Source: Actinomycetota bacterium
GTDB taxonomy: Bacteria; Actinomycetota; Geothermincolia; Geothermincolales; RBG-13-55-18
Length of the DNA: 38,615 nucleotides
NCBI GenBank assembly: GCA_030019255.1
Contig: JASEFK010000007.1
Coordinates: 155,601-194,215 of the forward strand
Reading direction: 5' to 3'
Positions 1-7,986 of the stretch are shown piece after piece. The notes beneath the pieces were generated by a model. It worked only from the letters and a program-made list of their open reading frames with translations. It did not search any database and was not told the DNA's origin. Both the position numbers and the translations under genes were made by a program. How positions within the stretch are numbered: position 1 is the stretch's first letter; each line of letters begins with the position of its first letter.

Positions 1-56
1 TATCCAGCACCGCTTTCCTCCATGATCTCCAGTTCTCCCTTTCCCGCATGGTAAAA
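1..56. repeat. Direct repeat copy A (56 bp, perfect)
   Basis: These 56 bases are identical to positions 95-150. The copy matches the last 18 codons of the radical-SAM-linked gene at 94-681, up to but not including the final base of its stop codon, which would lie outside the window. The repeat begins exactly at base 1. It could be one end of a 94-bp tandem duplication, or an assembly artefact where a contig ends in a k-mer-length overlap. Confidence 0.95.
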
Positions 57-93
57 TCTGGACTCGCAGATATCGAGGTTTTTTCTACTCCTC

Positions 94-681
94 CTATCCA
101 GCACCGCTTTCCTCCATGATCTCCAGTTCTCCCTTTCCCGCATGGTAAAAATATGCTTTTTCGGGATTTTCCTCCAGGATCTCATCCCGGGAAGCGTAGA
201 TGCCCACCCTGGTCACCTTCTCGGCCTCTACGCCGAAACGCTCCTTCAGCCTCTGCAGGGCATCGCGCAACCTGCCTCCACCCTCACCGTCCACCCGCAG
301 GCAGAGATGGAAGACGCCGTCCCCGCCTTCCACCCGGTACAGCCCGTAGCGCGCCCAGCGGGAGAGCTTGGGCATGTACCCGGGTAGCACCTGGAGGGAG
401 ACCACTCCCAGCCCATCCGGAAGCGCCTCGTTCATCCTCCTGAGCATGTCCTCCAAGTCGGGCTCCCTCTCCACGGCCACCTCAAGGTATTCCGCCTCCG
501 CCGCCACTCCGAGGGGCAGGGCGGGGGCGAAGCTCACCTTCACCCTTGGGTGGAAACCGGAGGTGAAGACGAGATCCGCCCCGGAGCGGCGCAGGGCCCT
601 TTCCAGGGCCCGCATGGTCTCGCGGTGGGAGAGATAGGCGGCCTCGCCCTTTTTGTAATATTTTACCAGTATACGCTTCAA
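94..681 (-). CDS. Radical-SAM-linked protein, TIGR03936 / DUF2344 family
   Basis: A 195-residue protein of the family that accompanies, or is fused to, TIGR03960 radical SAM enzymes. Its molecular role is not established. The start KRILVKYYKKGEAAYLSHRE and the central GFHPRVKVSFAPALPLG stretch are the recognisable family signature. I chose a TTG start at 681 because it follows a GGGAGGGGG ribosome site, and because TTGA makes a 4-nt overlap with the TGA stop of the upstream radical SAM gene, a sign of translational coupling. In many bacteria this pair lies next to ribonuclease G and the L21/L27 ribosomal protein genes, which would fall beyond the left edge here. The last 18 codons are repeated at 1-56. 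Reading further upstream in this frame is only open-frame noise inside the neighbouring gene. Confidence 0.88.
   Translation of the reverse strand: MKRILVKYYKKGEAAYLSHRETMRALERALRRSGADLVFTSGFHPRVKVSFAPALPLGVAAEAEYLEVAVEREPDLEDMLRRMNEALPDGLGVVSLQVLPGYMPKLSRWARYGLYRVEGGDGVFHLCLRVDGEGGGRLRDALQRLKERFGVEAEKVTRVGIYASRDEILEENPEKAYFYHAGKGELEIMEESGAG
95..150. repeat. Direct repeat copy B (56 bp, inside gene 3' end)
   Basis: Second copy of the perfect 56-bp repeat found at 1-56. It lies inside the 3' end of the intact radical-SAM-linked gene. The two copies are offset by 94 bp. The 38 bp between them (57-94) hold a weak plus-strand hairpin (CTCG/CGAG) followed by six T, and nothing recognisably coding. 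Confidence 0.95.
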
Positions 682-2549
682 CTTCCCCCTCCCGCAAGCC
701 TGTTGACGACCTCTCTCCCATCGCACGCCCCGCAGTCCCGGCAATCGCCGTAACGGCAATCGGGCGTGGGTTCTCCCCTGAGGGCTTTCCGGTACTCTTC
801 CCACAGGAAGGACCTGTCGACCCCGGCGGAAAGATGTTCCCAGGGAAAGACTTCCTCCTCGCTCCTCTCCCTCTCCACGTACCACGCGGGGTCCAGGCCC
901 TGCTCCTCCATGGCCCGCCGCCAGCGCTCCCAGGAGAAGAACTCGCTCCAGTTGTCCAGGCAACCCTCGCGAGCCGCGGCCTCCACCACGGGCCCCAGGC
1001 GCCGGTCCCCACGGGCCAGTATCCCCTCTAGATAGCTCATCTCCCGGGTGTGCCACTTCCAGGTGACTCCCTTGATACGCAGCCCCTCCTTGAGAATGAA
1101 ATGGCGCCGGGCGGTCTCCGGCAGGGAGATCTGCCGCGCCCACTGGAAGGGGGTGTGCGGCTTGGGCACGAAGGTGGAAACGCTCACCGACAGGCGAAGC
1201 CCGCGGGGCGGCCTGCCGCCATCCCCTTCGCGCATGATGCGCCGCACCAGGGCGCAGATGGCCTCCACGTCCTCCTCTTCCTCGCCGGGGAGGCCGACCA
1301 TGAAATAGAGCTTTATCTTCCGCCATCCCTCCCGGTAGGCAGCGCCCACCGCCTCCAGGAGGTCCTCGTCGGTGACCTCCTTGTTGATGGCCGCCCGCAG
1401 GCGGGGCGAGGCGGCTTCGGGGGCCAGGGTGAGACCCGTCTTGCGTATCCTGCCCACCCTGGAAGCCAGTTCCACAGAGAAGGAATCCGTGCGCAGGGAG
1501 GGAAGGGAGACGGCTACCCCCTCCTTCTCCAGGTCCCTGGAAAGTTTTTCCGCCAGGGAGAGAATGCTCGAGTAGTCGGCGCTGCTCAGGGAGGAGAGAG
1601 AGAGTTCGTCACATCCCGTGGCGGAGATCATCTCCCGCCCCCAGGCGTAGAGGAGGTCCTCGCTCCTCTCCCTCACCGGTCGGTAGACCATCCCCGCCTG
1701 GCAGAAGCGGCAACCCCGTGTACAACCCCGGAATATCTCCAGGCTGCAGCGGTCGTGCACCGATTCGACCAGGGGCACCAGCGGCCTCCGAGGCCTGGTC
1801 GCTTTGTCGAGATCGGGGACCACGCGCTTGCGCACCGGCATGGGGGCGCCCTCCAGGGCCTCTATGCCGGAGAGGGCGCCGTCGGGACGGTAGTGTACGC
1901 GGTAGAGGGAGGGGACGTACACGCCGGGGATGGAGGCGCAGCGCCGCAGGAAACCCGGCCGGTCTTTCTTTCCCATGTTCTTCCATTCGCGCACCGCGTC
2001 CAGGATCTCGTGGATGACCTCCTCCCCTTCGCCCAGCACCAGGAAGTCGAAGAATTCCGCCACCGGTTCGGGGTTATAGGCTCCAGGTCCCCCGCCCACC
2101 ACCAGGGGATCGGAGTCCTCCCGGTCCACGGCGCGCAGGGGGATGCCGGCCAGGGAAAGTATCCGGAGCACGTTGGCGTAGGTCAGCTCGTGCTGGAGGG
2201 TTATGCCCACCAGGTCGAAGCGGCCGAGGGGGACCTTGCTCTCCAGACCAAAGAGGGGTATCCCCTTTCTCTCCATGAGCTCCTGCATGTCCACCCAGGG
2301 GAGGTAGGCGCGGTCGGCCATGGAATCCTCGCGGTCGTTTATCTCCTCGTAGAGGATGGCCAGTCCCAGGTGGGACATGCCGATCTCGTAAACGTCAGGG
2401 TAGACCAGAACGCAATTGGGCCCCCGCTCGGAAAGGGGCTTGCGCCGGGCGTTGACCTCGATTCCAAGGTAACGTCCCGGCTTGCTGACCAGCCCGATTT
2501 CCCGCTTAAAGAGGGAGCTCACGGGTTCCACGCCGTTCCCCTTCTCCAT
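678..2549 (-). CDS. B12-binding-like / radical SAM protein, TIGR03960 family
   Basis: A 623-residue protein with an N-terminal B12-binding-like Rossmann region (about residues 40-190, including VVGGGPGAYNPEPVAEF). A radical SAM core follows, with cysteines at 276, 280 and 283 (FRGCTRGCRFCQAG) that would hold the 4Fe-4S cluster. The C-terminus has a further cysteine cluster (CRYGDCRDCGACDG, about residues 600-613), as in other members of this family. The substrate is not known. The ATG at 2549 has GTGGAG ten bases upstream. The gene overlaps its partner by 4 nt, so the two are probably made together. Upstream lies about 530 bp of non-coding sequence containing the ftsZ terminator, so this pair is probably a separate transcription unit from the dcw operon; I could not find a convincing promoter for it. 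Confidence 0.9.
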   Translation of the reverse strand: MEKGNGVEPVSSLFKREIGLVSKPGRYLGIEVNARRKPLSERGPNCVLVYPDVYEIGMSHLGLAILYEEINDREDSMADRAYLPWVDMQELMERKGIPLFGLESKVPLGRFDLVGITLQHELTYANVLRILSLAGIPLRAVDREDSDPLVVGGGPGAYNPEPVAEFFDFLVLGEGEEVIHEILDAVREWKNMGKKDRPGFLRRCASIPGVYVPSLYRVHYRPDGALSGIEALEGAPMPVRKRVVPDLDKATRPRRPLVPLVESVHDRCSLEIFRGCTRGCRFCQAGMVYRPVRERSEDLLYAWGREMISATGCDELSLSSLSSADYSSILSLAEKLSRDLEKEGVAVSLPSLRTDSFSVELASRVGRIRKTGLTLAPEAASPRLRAAINKEVTDEDLLEAVGAAYREGWRKIKLYFMVGLPGEEEEDVEAICALVRRIMREGDGGRPPRGLRLSVSVSTFVPKPHTPFQWARQISLPETARRHFILKEGLRIKGVTWKWHTREMSYLEGILARGDRRLGPVVEAAAREGCLDNWSEFFSWERWRRAMEEQGLDPAWYVERERSEEEVFPWEHLSAGVDRSFLWEEYRKALRGEPTPDCRYGDCRDCGACDGREVVNRLAGGGS

Positions 2550-2999
2550 CCTTGTATTACTCCACGTGGCGTTGTCTCTACGCGTCCCACTTCATACATC
2601 TTTCCCGTTAGATCTTATGGCCGGCAAGTGTATTGCACACCCGCGCATCCCGTCGGCTCGACCCACGCATGCGAGCGACCACAACGTGCAAGCCGCTTCT
2701 TTCTCCGCTTTCCCACCTCCACCTTCCTGGAAAAGGATCCCGCATCCTCGACTCCCTTCCAGGGAGCACATTCGACGAGCGCCCTCCCCGCTTCTCCCGC
2801 CGGAGCCGACCAATACATATTAAGGAGGGGCGTTCCCGCTTGACAACGCCGCCCCCTCCGCCCTGCCGTTCCCGACGCCGCACCCACCCGGGAGGGCGCC
2901 AACCCTTCTCCCTCGGAAAGCTGAATCGCATCCCCCGTTTTTCCACTCCCCCTCTCTCCCGGTCCCGACGTCCGGCCGGACCTTCCTTCCCATCGCTCC

Positions 3000-3038
3000 G
3001 GAAAGAAGAAAAGCGAAGCGGACGAAAAGCCGCCTCGC
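3000..3038 (-). terminator. Rho-independent terminator after ftsZ
   Basis: Read on the minus strand, GCGAGGCGG pairs with CCGCTTCGC (9 bp with one G-U pair) around an 8-nt loop. It is followed directly by TTTTCTTCTTTCC. It lies about 45 nt past the ftsZ stop and marks the end of the dcw transcript. Confidence 0.8.
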
Positions 3039-3050
3039 GAAAACCTCCGG

Positions 3051-3074
3051 CCGCATACCGGAACCCGGATGCGG
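3051..3074 (-). terminator. GC-rich hairpin directly after ftsZ stop
   Basis: CCGCAT and CCGG pair with CCGG and ATGCGG around an AAC or GTT loop, giving a 10-bp stem with one bulged base. It starts 9 nt after the ftsZ stop and has no following T-run. It probably protects the 3' end or helps the stronger terminator that follows it. Confidence 0.5.
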
Positions 3075-3082
3075 GTGAACGC

Positions 3083-4144
3083 CTACTTGTTGCGCAGGAA
3101 GACGGGGATGTCCAACTCCTCGGACTCGAAGACCATGGTCTTCTCCGGCGGCGCCTCCGTCTTCAGGGCCTTGCGGCCCGGCCGGGAGGGAGCAGCGCCG
3201 AGCTCGAACCCGGTGGCGATTACCGTCACCTTCAGCTCATCCCCCAGGGAATCGTCGATCACCGCGCCGAAGATGATGTTGGCGTCCGGATCGGCCACGC
3301 TGGCGATGATCTCCGCCGCCTCGTTGACCTCGAAGAGGCCCAGGTCCGAGCCACCGGAGATGTTGAGGAGGATGCCCTTGGCTCCCTCGATGGAGGCCTC
3401 CAGGAGGGGGCTGGAGATGGCCGCCCGCGCGGCTTCCGAAGCCCGGTTCTCCCCCGAGGCCACGCCGATGCCCATGAGGGCCGAACCGGCGTTGGACATG
3501 ATGGTGCGCACGTCGGCAAAGTCCAGGTTGATAAGGCCCGGGACGGTGATGAGGTCGGTTATACCCTGCACCCCCTGGCGGAGGATGTCGTCGGCCATGC
3601 GGAAGGCGTTGAGAATGGAGGTCTTCTGTTCCGCCACCTCGAGGAGGCGGTCGTTGGGGATGATGATCAGGGTGTCCACCTTCTCCCGCAGCTTCTCGAT
3701 GCCCATCTCCGCCTGCTGGGCCCTCTTGCGCCCCTCGAAAGAGAAGGGCCGGGTGACCACCCCGATGGTCAGGGCACCTTGCTCCTTGGCGATCTCCGCC
3801 ACGATGGGAGAGGCGCCGGTACCCGTTCCTCCCCCCTTCCCGGCGGTGATGAAGACCATGTCCGCTCCCTTGATGGCCTCGGCGATGGCCTCCCGGTTCT
3901 CCAGGGCGGCCTGCTCCCCGATCTCGGGATTGGAACCGGCCCCCAGGCCCCTGGTTATGTTGCCCCCGATGTACACCTTCACGTCGGCATCGGACATAAG
4001 GAGGGCCTGGGCATCCGTGTTGATGGCCACGAACTCCACTCCCTTGAGCCCGGCATCGATCATGCGGTTTATGGCGTTGGTGCCGCCTCCCCCAACGCCC
4101 ACCACCTTGATAACCGCTAGGTAATTGGTCGCGGTCTCCGGCAT
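3083..4144 (-). CDS. ftsZ: Cell division protein FtsZ
   Basis: The tubulin-like GTPase that polymerises into the division ring; 353 residues. Visible signatures are [14 protein letters not shown] near the N-terminus, the tubulin motif GGGTGTG at 104-110, and the T7-loop NLDFADV near 205-211. The conserved C-terminal peptide [10 protein letters not shown] docks membrane anchors. The ATG at 4144 is preceded by AAGGAGGG at ideal spacing; the frame runs open for 19 more codons upstream but without support. It is the last gene of the dcw cluster. No ftsA precedes it and no sepF follows, so the membrane anchor must be encoded elsewhere. About 560 bp separate it from ftsQ, and this gap contains its own promoter. 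Confidence 0.98.
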   Translation of the reverse strand: MPETATNYLAVIKVVGVGGGGTNAINRMIDAGLKGVEFVAINTDAQALLMSDADVKVYIGGNITRGLGAGSNPEIGEQAALENREAIAEAIKGADMVFITAGKGGGTGTGASPIVAEIAKEQGALTIGVVTRPFSFEGRKRAQQAEMGIEKLREKVDTLIIIPNDRLLEVAEQKTSILNAFRMADDILRQGVQGITDLITVPGLINLDFADVRTIMSNAGSALMGIGVASGENRASEAARAAISSPLLEASIEGAKGILLNISGGSDLGLFEVNEAAEIIASVADPDANIIFGAVIDDSLGDELKVTVIATGFELGAAPSRPGRKALKTEAPPEKTMVFESEELDIPVFLRNK

Positions 4145-4701
4145 TTCCAGTCCCTCCTTTATCCGTGCCCTCCCGAAACGATCTTCGCGAGGCGCTCGCA
4201 AACTCTATACCATTACTTTAATGTTTTTAACTTTCCTTTTTCTTCCTACCGTGCCAAACAATAACTACGACGGCCCCACGGCCGAATCCTTCCCCTCAAA
4301 ACCCTCCCCCGGGTCCAGCCCATCCGAGCTTTTCCCTGCTTCGTACCCGCCATGGAAGGGAAATTCATCCATCTCCCCGTTCACCATTCCGCAAGGCAAC
4401 TTCTTGCCCATAAGGCACCAGGGGGTTCATCCCTTCCGGCTCCCTTCCCGGCCCTGAGGTCTGGCACCCGTTCCCGGGATATTACCGATGTCAAGCAACA
4501 TGTACCTTTACGGAAAGATTATACTTCTTTTTTTCCTTAAATGTTAAGTCTCAATCAAAACCCGTGGAAGCGATCCAGGCGGGCTATACCTGGAAGAGGG
4601 GCTCGCGGCCCAAGGGAGGACAGACCTGCGTCACCGTAAGGACAGGGAAAACAGGCCTACATTCCCGTAAGGGGATGTCTCATCCCTTCCGGGAATATGG
4701 T
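4145..4701. other. ftsQ-ftsZ intergenic region (ftsZ leader)
   Basis: The gap is unusually long for this otherwise compact cluster. It contains a good promoter at 4518-4547 that would give ftsZ a leader of about 370 nt. A weaker -10-like TATAGA lies near 4205-4210, closer to the gene. Small hairpins (for example CCAGG/CCTGG near 4580-4600) are present but none looks like a clear terminator. I see no coding sequence. Confidence 0.55.
4518..4547 (-). promoter_or_regulatory. Candidate ftsZ promoter (TTAACA-18-TATAAT)
   Basis: On the minus strand a -35 TTAACA (4547-4542) and a perfect -10 TATAAT (4523-4518) are separated by 18 bp in a locally AT-rich patch. Transcription would start near 4511 and run into ftsZ, about 367 nt away. 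It would let FtsZ be made independently of the long upstream operon. Confidence 0.65.
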
Positions 4702-5991
4702 TCATCGGGGCTTTATCGCCGGGTGGTCAGGATAGGTGACGTCAACGTATTGCAGTCCCGGGTAACGCGGCGCTATCTCCCGCATAGCCGCCTGGGCAAT
4801 CTCCCCCTTACGCCGGAGGTCCGAACAATCACCGAAGATGACCCTGGTATTGTCAGCCAGGAGAAAATACCCTTCTCCTTCCGCGTATCCCACCTCCTCC
4901 GTCCGCTCGCGCAACTCCTCCGGTATCTCCTCGAGCAGTCCCACGATGCCCTGGAACCTAGGGTCCTCCAACCTGGCGCCGGGGTAAAGGAGAGGCATCC
5001 GCAGGCCGGTAATCTCGGGAACCTCCTCCCGGTCGGCATCAGCGCTTTCCACCACCAACCCCTCCCGGTCGACAAGGTGAAACCTGCCGTTTTGGACCAG
5101 GCACCCCACGGGAGTCCTCTCCGTTACCCTTATCATCACCGTATGGGGAAAACGCCTATGCACCTCCACCCGGAGCACGTAGGGCTCGGCGAGCAGCGCC
5201 TTCTCCACCGCGCCCACGTCCATCTTGAGCAGGTGGGTACGGGAGGTGATGCCGGAGATGGAACGGAGGTAATCCCCGCTCAACCTTTGGTTTCCATAGA
5301 TTTCCACCCGACGCACGTTCAGGACGTCGGTAAAAAGATAGACCCAGGCCAGGGCGGCCAGGGAAGCTATGAGCAGTGCCGCCAGGAGCGCCCGCACCCC
5401 CCCGCGGGAATCCCCTTTCCGGGCCCTGTGCCCCCTTTCCGGTCTTCCTTCAGGCGACGTTTCCCGCTTGCCTGAGCCCCCGTGCACCCCGGGCTTGACC
5501 CTTCGCGCCCCCCGCTTCTCCCGGCCCCACTCACGGGACGCCGCATCCTCGAGGAGGCCGGCCATCCTCTTTCCCATGGTGTGTCCCGCCTCCATCCCGG
5601 CCATCTCCCTTTCCCCCACCCTTGCCGCTTGCCTCCGCCTTCGCGGTCCGGCGGTCGACTTTCGACCCCGGCGGAGCATGGTACCGGAAGGCGCTCGCTC
5701 GTTCCGTCCCGCCGCATTCCGCGCGCCTTTCTTTTCCGGGACCGCCCGGCCTCTCCCCCTCCTGCCCACCGAAAAAGGTTTGGAACGTCCTTCCATCCCT
5801 CCCGCGCGACGGAGTTTCCCCTCCCGCTCCGCGGCGCTTTCCGGCGCGCGGTCTCCCTCAAGGCGTTCGCTTTTCCCTCCGGGCCCTTTCGCCCGGCGTT
5901 TTCCCGCAGTCGCCAATCCCGTTTCTCCTTCCGTAAGCACCGTGAATTCAAGGCGGTGAAGTGGGGGCCCGCTGGACCGCGGCACGGGCAC
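4702..5991 (-). CDS. ftsQ: Divisome protein FtsQ/DivIB with long basic N-terminus
   Basis: A bitopic membrane protein that scaffolds the FtsL/FtsB complex of the divisome. A transmembrane helix (LLAALLIASLAALAWVYLF, about residues 200-220) is followed by a POTRA domain starting VRRVEIYGNQRLS and then the FtsQ beta domain (RFHLVDREGLVVES). From a GTG at 5991 the protein has 429 residues, including an Arg/Lys/Gly-rich N-terminus of almost 200 residues that is probably disordered. Typical FtsQ has 250-300 residues. An in-frame ATG at 5577 has GGAGG 11 nt upstream and would give 291 residues, so the true start is uncertain. The GTG leaves 39 nt after ddl, closer to the tight spacing of this operon. 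The function call rests on the C-terminal half and on the position between ddl and ftsZ. Confidence 0.88.
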   Translation of the reverse strand: MPVPRSSGPPLHRLEFTVLTEGETGLATAGKRRAKGPGGKSERLEGDRAPESAAEREGKLRRAGGMEGRSKPFSVGRRGRGRAVPEKKGARNAAGRNERAPSGTMLRRGRKSTAGPRRRRQAARVGEREMAGMEAGHTMGKRMAGLLEDAASREWGREKRGARRVKPGVHGGSGKRETSPEGRPERGHRARKGDSRGGVRALLAALLIASLAALAWVYLFTDVLNVRRVEIYGNQRLSGDYLRSISGITSRTHLLKMDVGAVEKALLAEPYVLRVEVHRRFPHTVMIRVTERTPVGCLVQNGRFHLVDREGLVVESADADREEVPEITGLRMPLLYPGARLEDPRFQGIVGLLEEIPEELRERTEEVGYAEGEGYFLLADNTRVIFGDCSDLRRKGEIAQAAMREIAPRYPGLQYVDVTYPDHPAIKPR

Positions 5992-6030
5992 GGATCGAGA
6001 CGGCCTCTTGCCGGAAACGCGGTCTAGGGC

Positions 6031-7020
6031 TCACGAACCGTGCCCGTCTTCGGTGTCACTGCGGCGACCGACCTTGAGCCTTGCGGTGCGCAGTATCCTT
6101 TCCACCATGTCCCGGAAGGTGTATCCGGCCGCGGCGGCCGCCTTGGGGACCAGGCTCAGTTCGGTCATACCCGGGAGGGTATTCACCTCCAGGCAGTAGG
6201 CCCTTCCTCCCTCATCCACCATGAAATCCACCCGCGAGACCCCCTCACACCCCAGGGCCCGATGAGCCCTCACCGCTAGGCGTTGCAGCTCAGCGGCCAG
6301 GTTCTCCGGGATGGGCGCCGGAACCAGGTACTCGGTCATCCCCTGGGTGTACTTGCACTCGTAATCGTAGATCCCTTTGCTGGCCACCACCTCCAGTACT
6401 GGCAGGGCCTCCGGCTCCTCGCCCAGTAGCCCAACGGTCAGCTCGCGTCCCCGGATGTATTTCTCCACCAACACCACGTCGTCATGGCCGAAGGCCACCC
6501 GCAGGGCCTCCTCCAGCTCCTCGGTGTTGGAGGCCCTGGAGGACCCCAGGGTGGATCCCTCCCCGTTGGGCTTGACCATGCACGGGAAACCCAGGTCCAG
6601 CGCTATCCCTTCTGCCGTCCGCCTCAACCCGGCGGCCTCGACATCAGCGGCGTTGATCACCACGTCCTCGGCCACCGGAATCCCCTCGGCGCGGAAGATG
6701 CGTTTGGACATGCGCTTGTCCATGGCCAGGGCACTGGCCAGGACTCCCGAACCCGTGTAGGGCACCCCCAGCAGCTCGAGCACTCCCTGTACCGTTCCGT
6801 CCTCACCCAGGCGACCGTGCAGGGTCAGGAAAGCCACGTCCACCTCCGAGCGCAGGGAGGCCAGCTGTTCCACCGCCGAGGGTCCCAGGTCCACCTCGAG
6901 GACCCGGTATCCGAGTTCGCGCAGGGCGGCCGAGACCGCGGCTCCGGAACGCAGGGAAATCTCCCTCTCCCCGGAAACCCCGCCCATGAGTACCGCCACT
7001 CGTCGCAAATCCCGGCCCAA
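6031..7020 (-). CDS. ddl: D-alanine--D-alanine ligase
   Basis: An ATP-grasp enzyme of 329 residues that joins two D-alanines for the peptidoglycan stem peptide. Visible motifs are VLMGGVSGEREISLRSG at the N-terminus, KPNGEGSTLGSS in the ATP-binding region, YECKYTQGMTEYLVPAP in the omega-loop region, and EVNTLPGMTELSLVPKAA with the metal-binding Glu and Asn. The start is a TTG at 7020 behind a G-rich ribosome site that overlaps the end of murB; only 3 nt separate the two genes. The next in-frame alternatives (TTG, GTG) are within ten codons. The gene lies between murB and ftsQ, a common place in Gram-positive dcw clusters. Confidence 0.96.
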   Translation of the reverse strand: MGRDLRRVAVLMGGVSGEREISLRSGAAVSAALRELGYRVLEVDLGPSAVEQLASLRSEVDVAFLTLHGRLGEDGTVQGVLELLGVPYTGSGVLASALAMDKRMSKRIFRAEGIPVAEDVVINAADVEAAGLRRTAEGIALDLGFPCMVKPNGEGSTLGSSRASNTEELEEALRVAFGHDDVVLVEKYIRGRELTVGLLGEEPEALPVLEVVASKGIYDYECKYTQGMTEYLVPAPIPENLAAELQRLAVRAHRALGCEGVSRVDFMVDEGGRAYCLEVNTLPGMTELSLVPKAAAAAGYTFRDMVERILRTARLKVGRRSDTEDGHGS

Positions 7021-7023
7021 TCC

Positions 7024-7986
7024 CTATACCCCCCCGCTGAAGCCGACCAGCCTGATCTCCTCCTTCAACTCGATCCCCTCCCTACGGTGTACCTCTTCCT
7101 TTATCCTGTTCATGAGGCGCAGCACGTCTTCCGCGGTTGCCCTACCCAAGTTGATGATGAAATTGGCGTGCTTCGGCGACACCATCGCATCGCCCACCCT
7201 TATGCCCTTGAGACCGCACCTCTCTATAATCTCTCCCGCGCTGATGCCCGGCGGATTGAGGAAGACGCTTCCCGCCGACGGCCTGTCGAGGGGCTGTCTC
7301 TCCCGCCTCCAGGTCAGGAACTCCTCCCTCCTGGCCTTAATCCTTTCTTTATCATCAACATAAAGGTTAAGTTTAACTTCATATATTATCTCCAGGTCTC
7401 CGATCCCAAGGGCGCTGCGGTAAGCGAAGCCGGCCTCCCGCGCCGTGAGCGCCCTTTCGGTTATCTCCTCCCCCTCCAGGCGCAGGACCCTTACCAACTC
7501 CACCCGGTCGCCTACGCACCTGCCGTGGGCTCCCGCGTTCATGCGCACCGCTCCCCCCACGCTCCCCGGTATTCCGGAAAGCTCCTCCAAGCCCGCCAGG
7601 CCGTGCTCCAGGCACCAGACTATCAACCGGTTCAGTTCACATCCACTCTCAACATATACTTCACCTTCACTCTGAATATGGGCCCTCTTCAATCCCTGGG
7701 AAAGCAGCACCACCACCCCGCGAAAACCGGAGTCGGAAACCAGAACGTTGGTCCCCTTGCCCAGGACCAGGAAATCGCATCCCTCCTCCAGGAGCGCCTG
7801 GGAGAGTAGGACCAGCTCCTCCTGTCCCTTGGGTACCACCAGGAGGTCGGCGGGACCCCCGATGCGAAAGGATGTGTAACCTGAGAGGGGCACATCCTTC
7901 AGTACCTCACCCCTCAACCGGCCGTGAAGCTTACGGTAGAGATTCTCTATCCTACGCGTCGCATCCTTCCCGCGCACCACCATCAT
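7024..7986 (-). CDS. murB: UDP-N-acetylenolpyruvoylglucosamine reductase
   Basis: An FAD enzyme of 320 residues that reduces the enolpyruvyl group to give UDP-MurNAc, using NADPH in the cytoplasm. The PCMH-type FAD domain shows TSFRIGGPADLLVVP, LGKGTNVLVSD and IPGSVGGAVRMNAGAHG. The C-terminal substrate domain carries the catalytic serine in SAGSVFLNP and the segment SPKHANFIINLG. The start is one of two adjacent ATG codons (7986 or 7983) behind GGGAAAGGG. It lies inside the 3' end of murC, giving about 35 nt of overlap. Placement after murC matches many Gram-positive clusters. Confidence 0.96.
   Translation of the reverse strand: MMVVRGKDATRRIENLYRKLHGRLRGEVLKDVPLSGYTSFRIGGPADLLVVPKGQEELVLLSQALLEEGCDFLVLGKGTNVLVSDSGFRGVVVLLSQGLKRAHIQSEGEVYVESGCELNRLIVWCLEHGLAGLEELSGIPGSVGGAVRMNAGAHGRCVGDRVELVRVLRLEGEEITERALTAREAGFAYRSALGIGDLEIIYEVKLNLYVDDKERIKARREEFLTWRRERQPLDRPSAGSVFLNPPGISAGEIIERCGLKGIRVGDAMVSPKHANFIINLGRATAEDVLRLMNRIKEEVHRREGIELKEEIRLVGFSGGV

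Larger units (their letters stand above)
2550..3082. other. Intergenic region between ftsZ and the radical SAM pair
   Basis: This stretch holds the hairpin and the rho-independent terminator that end the ftsZ transcript (3051-3074 and 3000-3038). The remaining 450 bp are GC-rich with several short open frames on both strands. None has a good ribosome site or a recognisable product. No tRNA-like T-loop sequence is visible. Confidence 0.6.

Noticed and set aside
57-94. Plus-strand terminator with six T between the two 56-bp repeats
   Set aside because: The stem is only 4 bp, no plus-strand gene precedes it, and the region may be an assembly artefact.
1050-2843. Long plus-strand open frame (597 codons) opposite the radical SAM gene
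   Set aside because: It is an antisense shadow caused by high GC at third codon positions: histidine- and glycine-rich, no domain, no ribosome site, and it lies opposite a clearly conserved gene.
4486-4523. TTGACA near 4489-4494 as -35 partner of TATAAT at 4518-4523
   Set aside because: On the minus strand the TTGACA lies downstream of the TATAAT, so the order is wrong; TTAACA at 4542-4547 is the proper partner.
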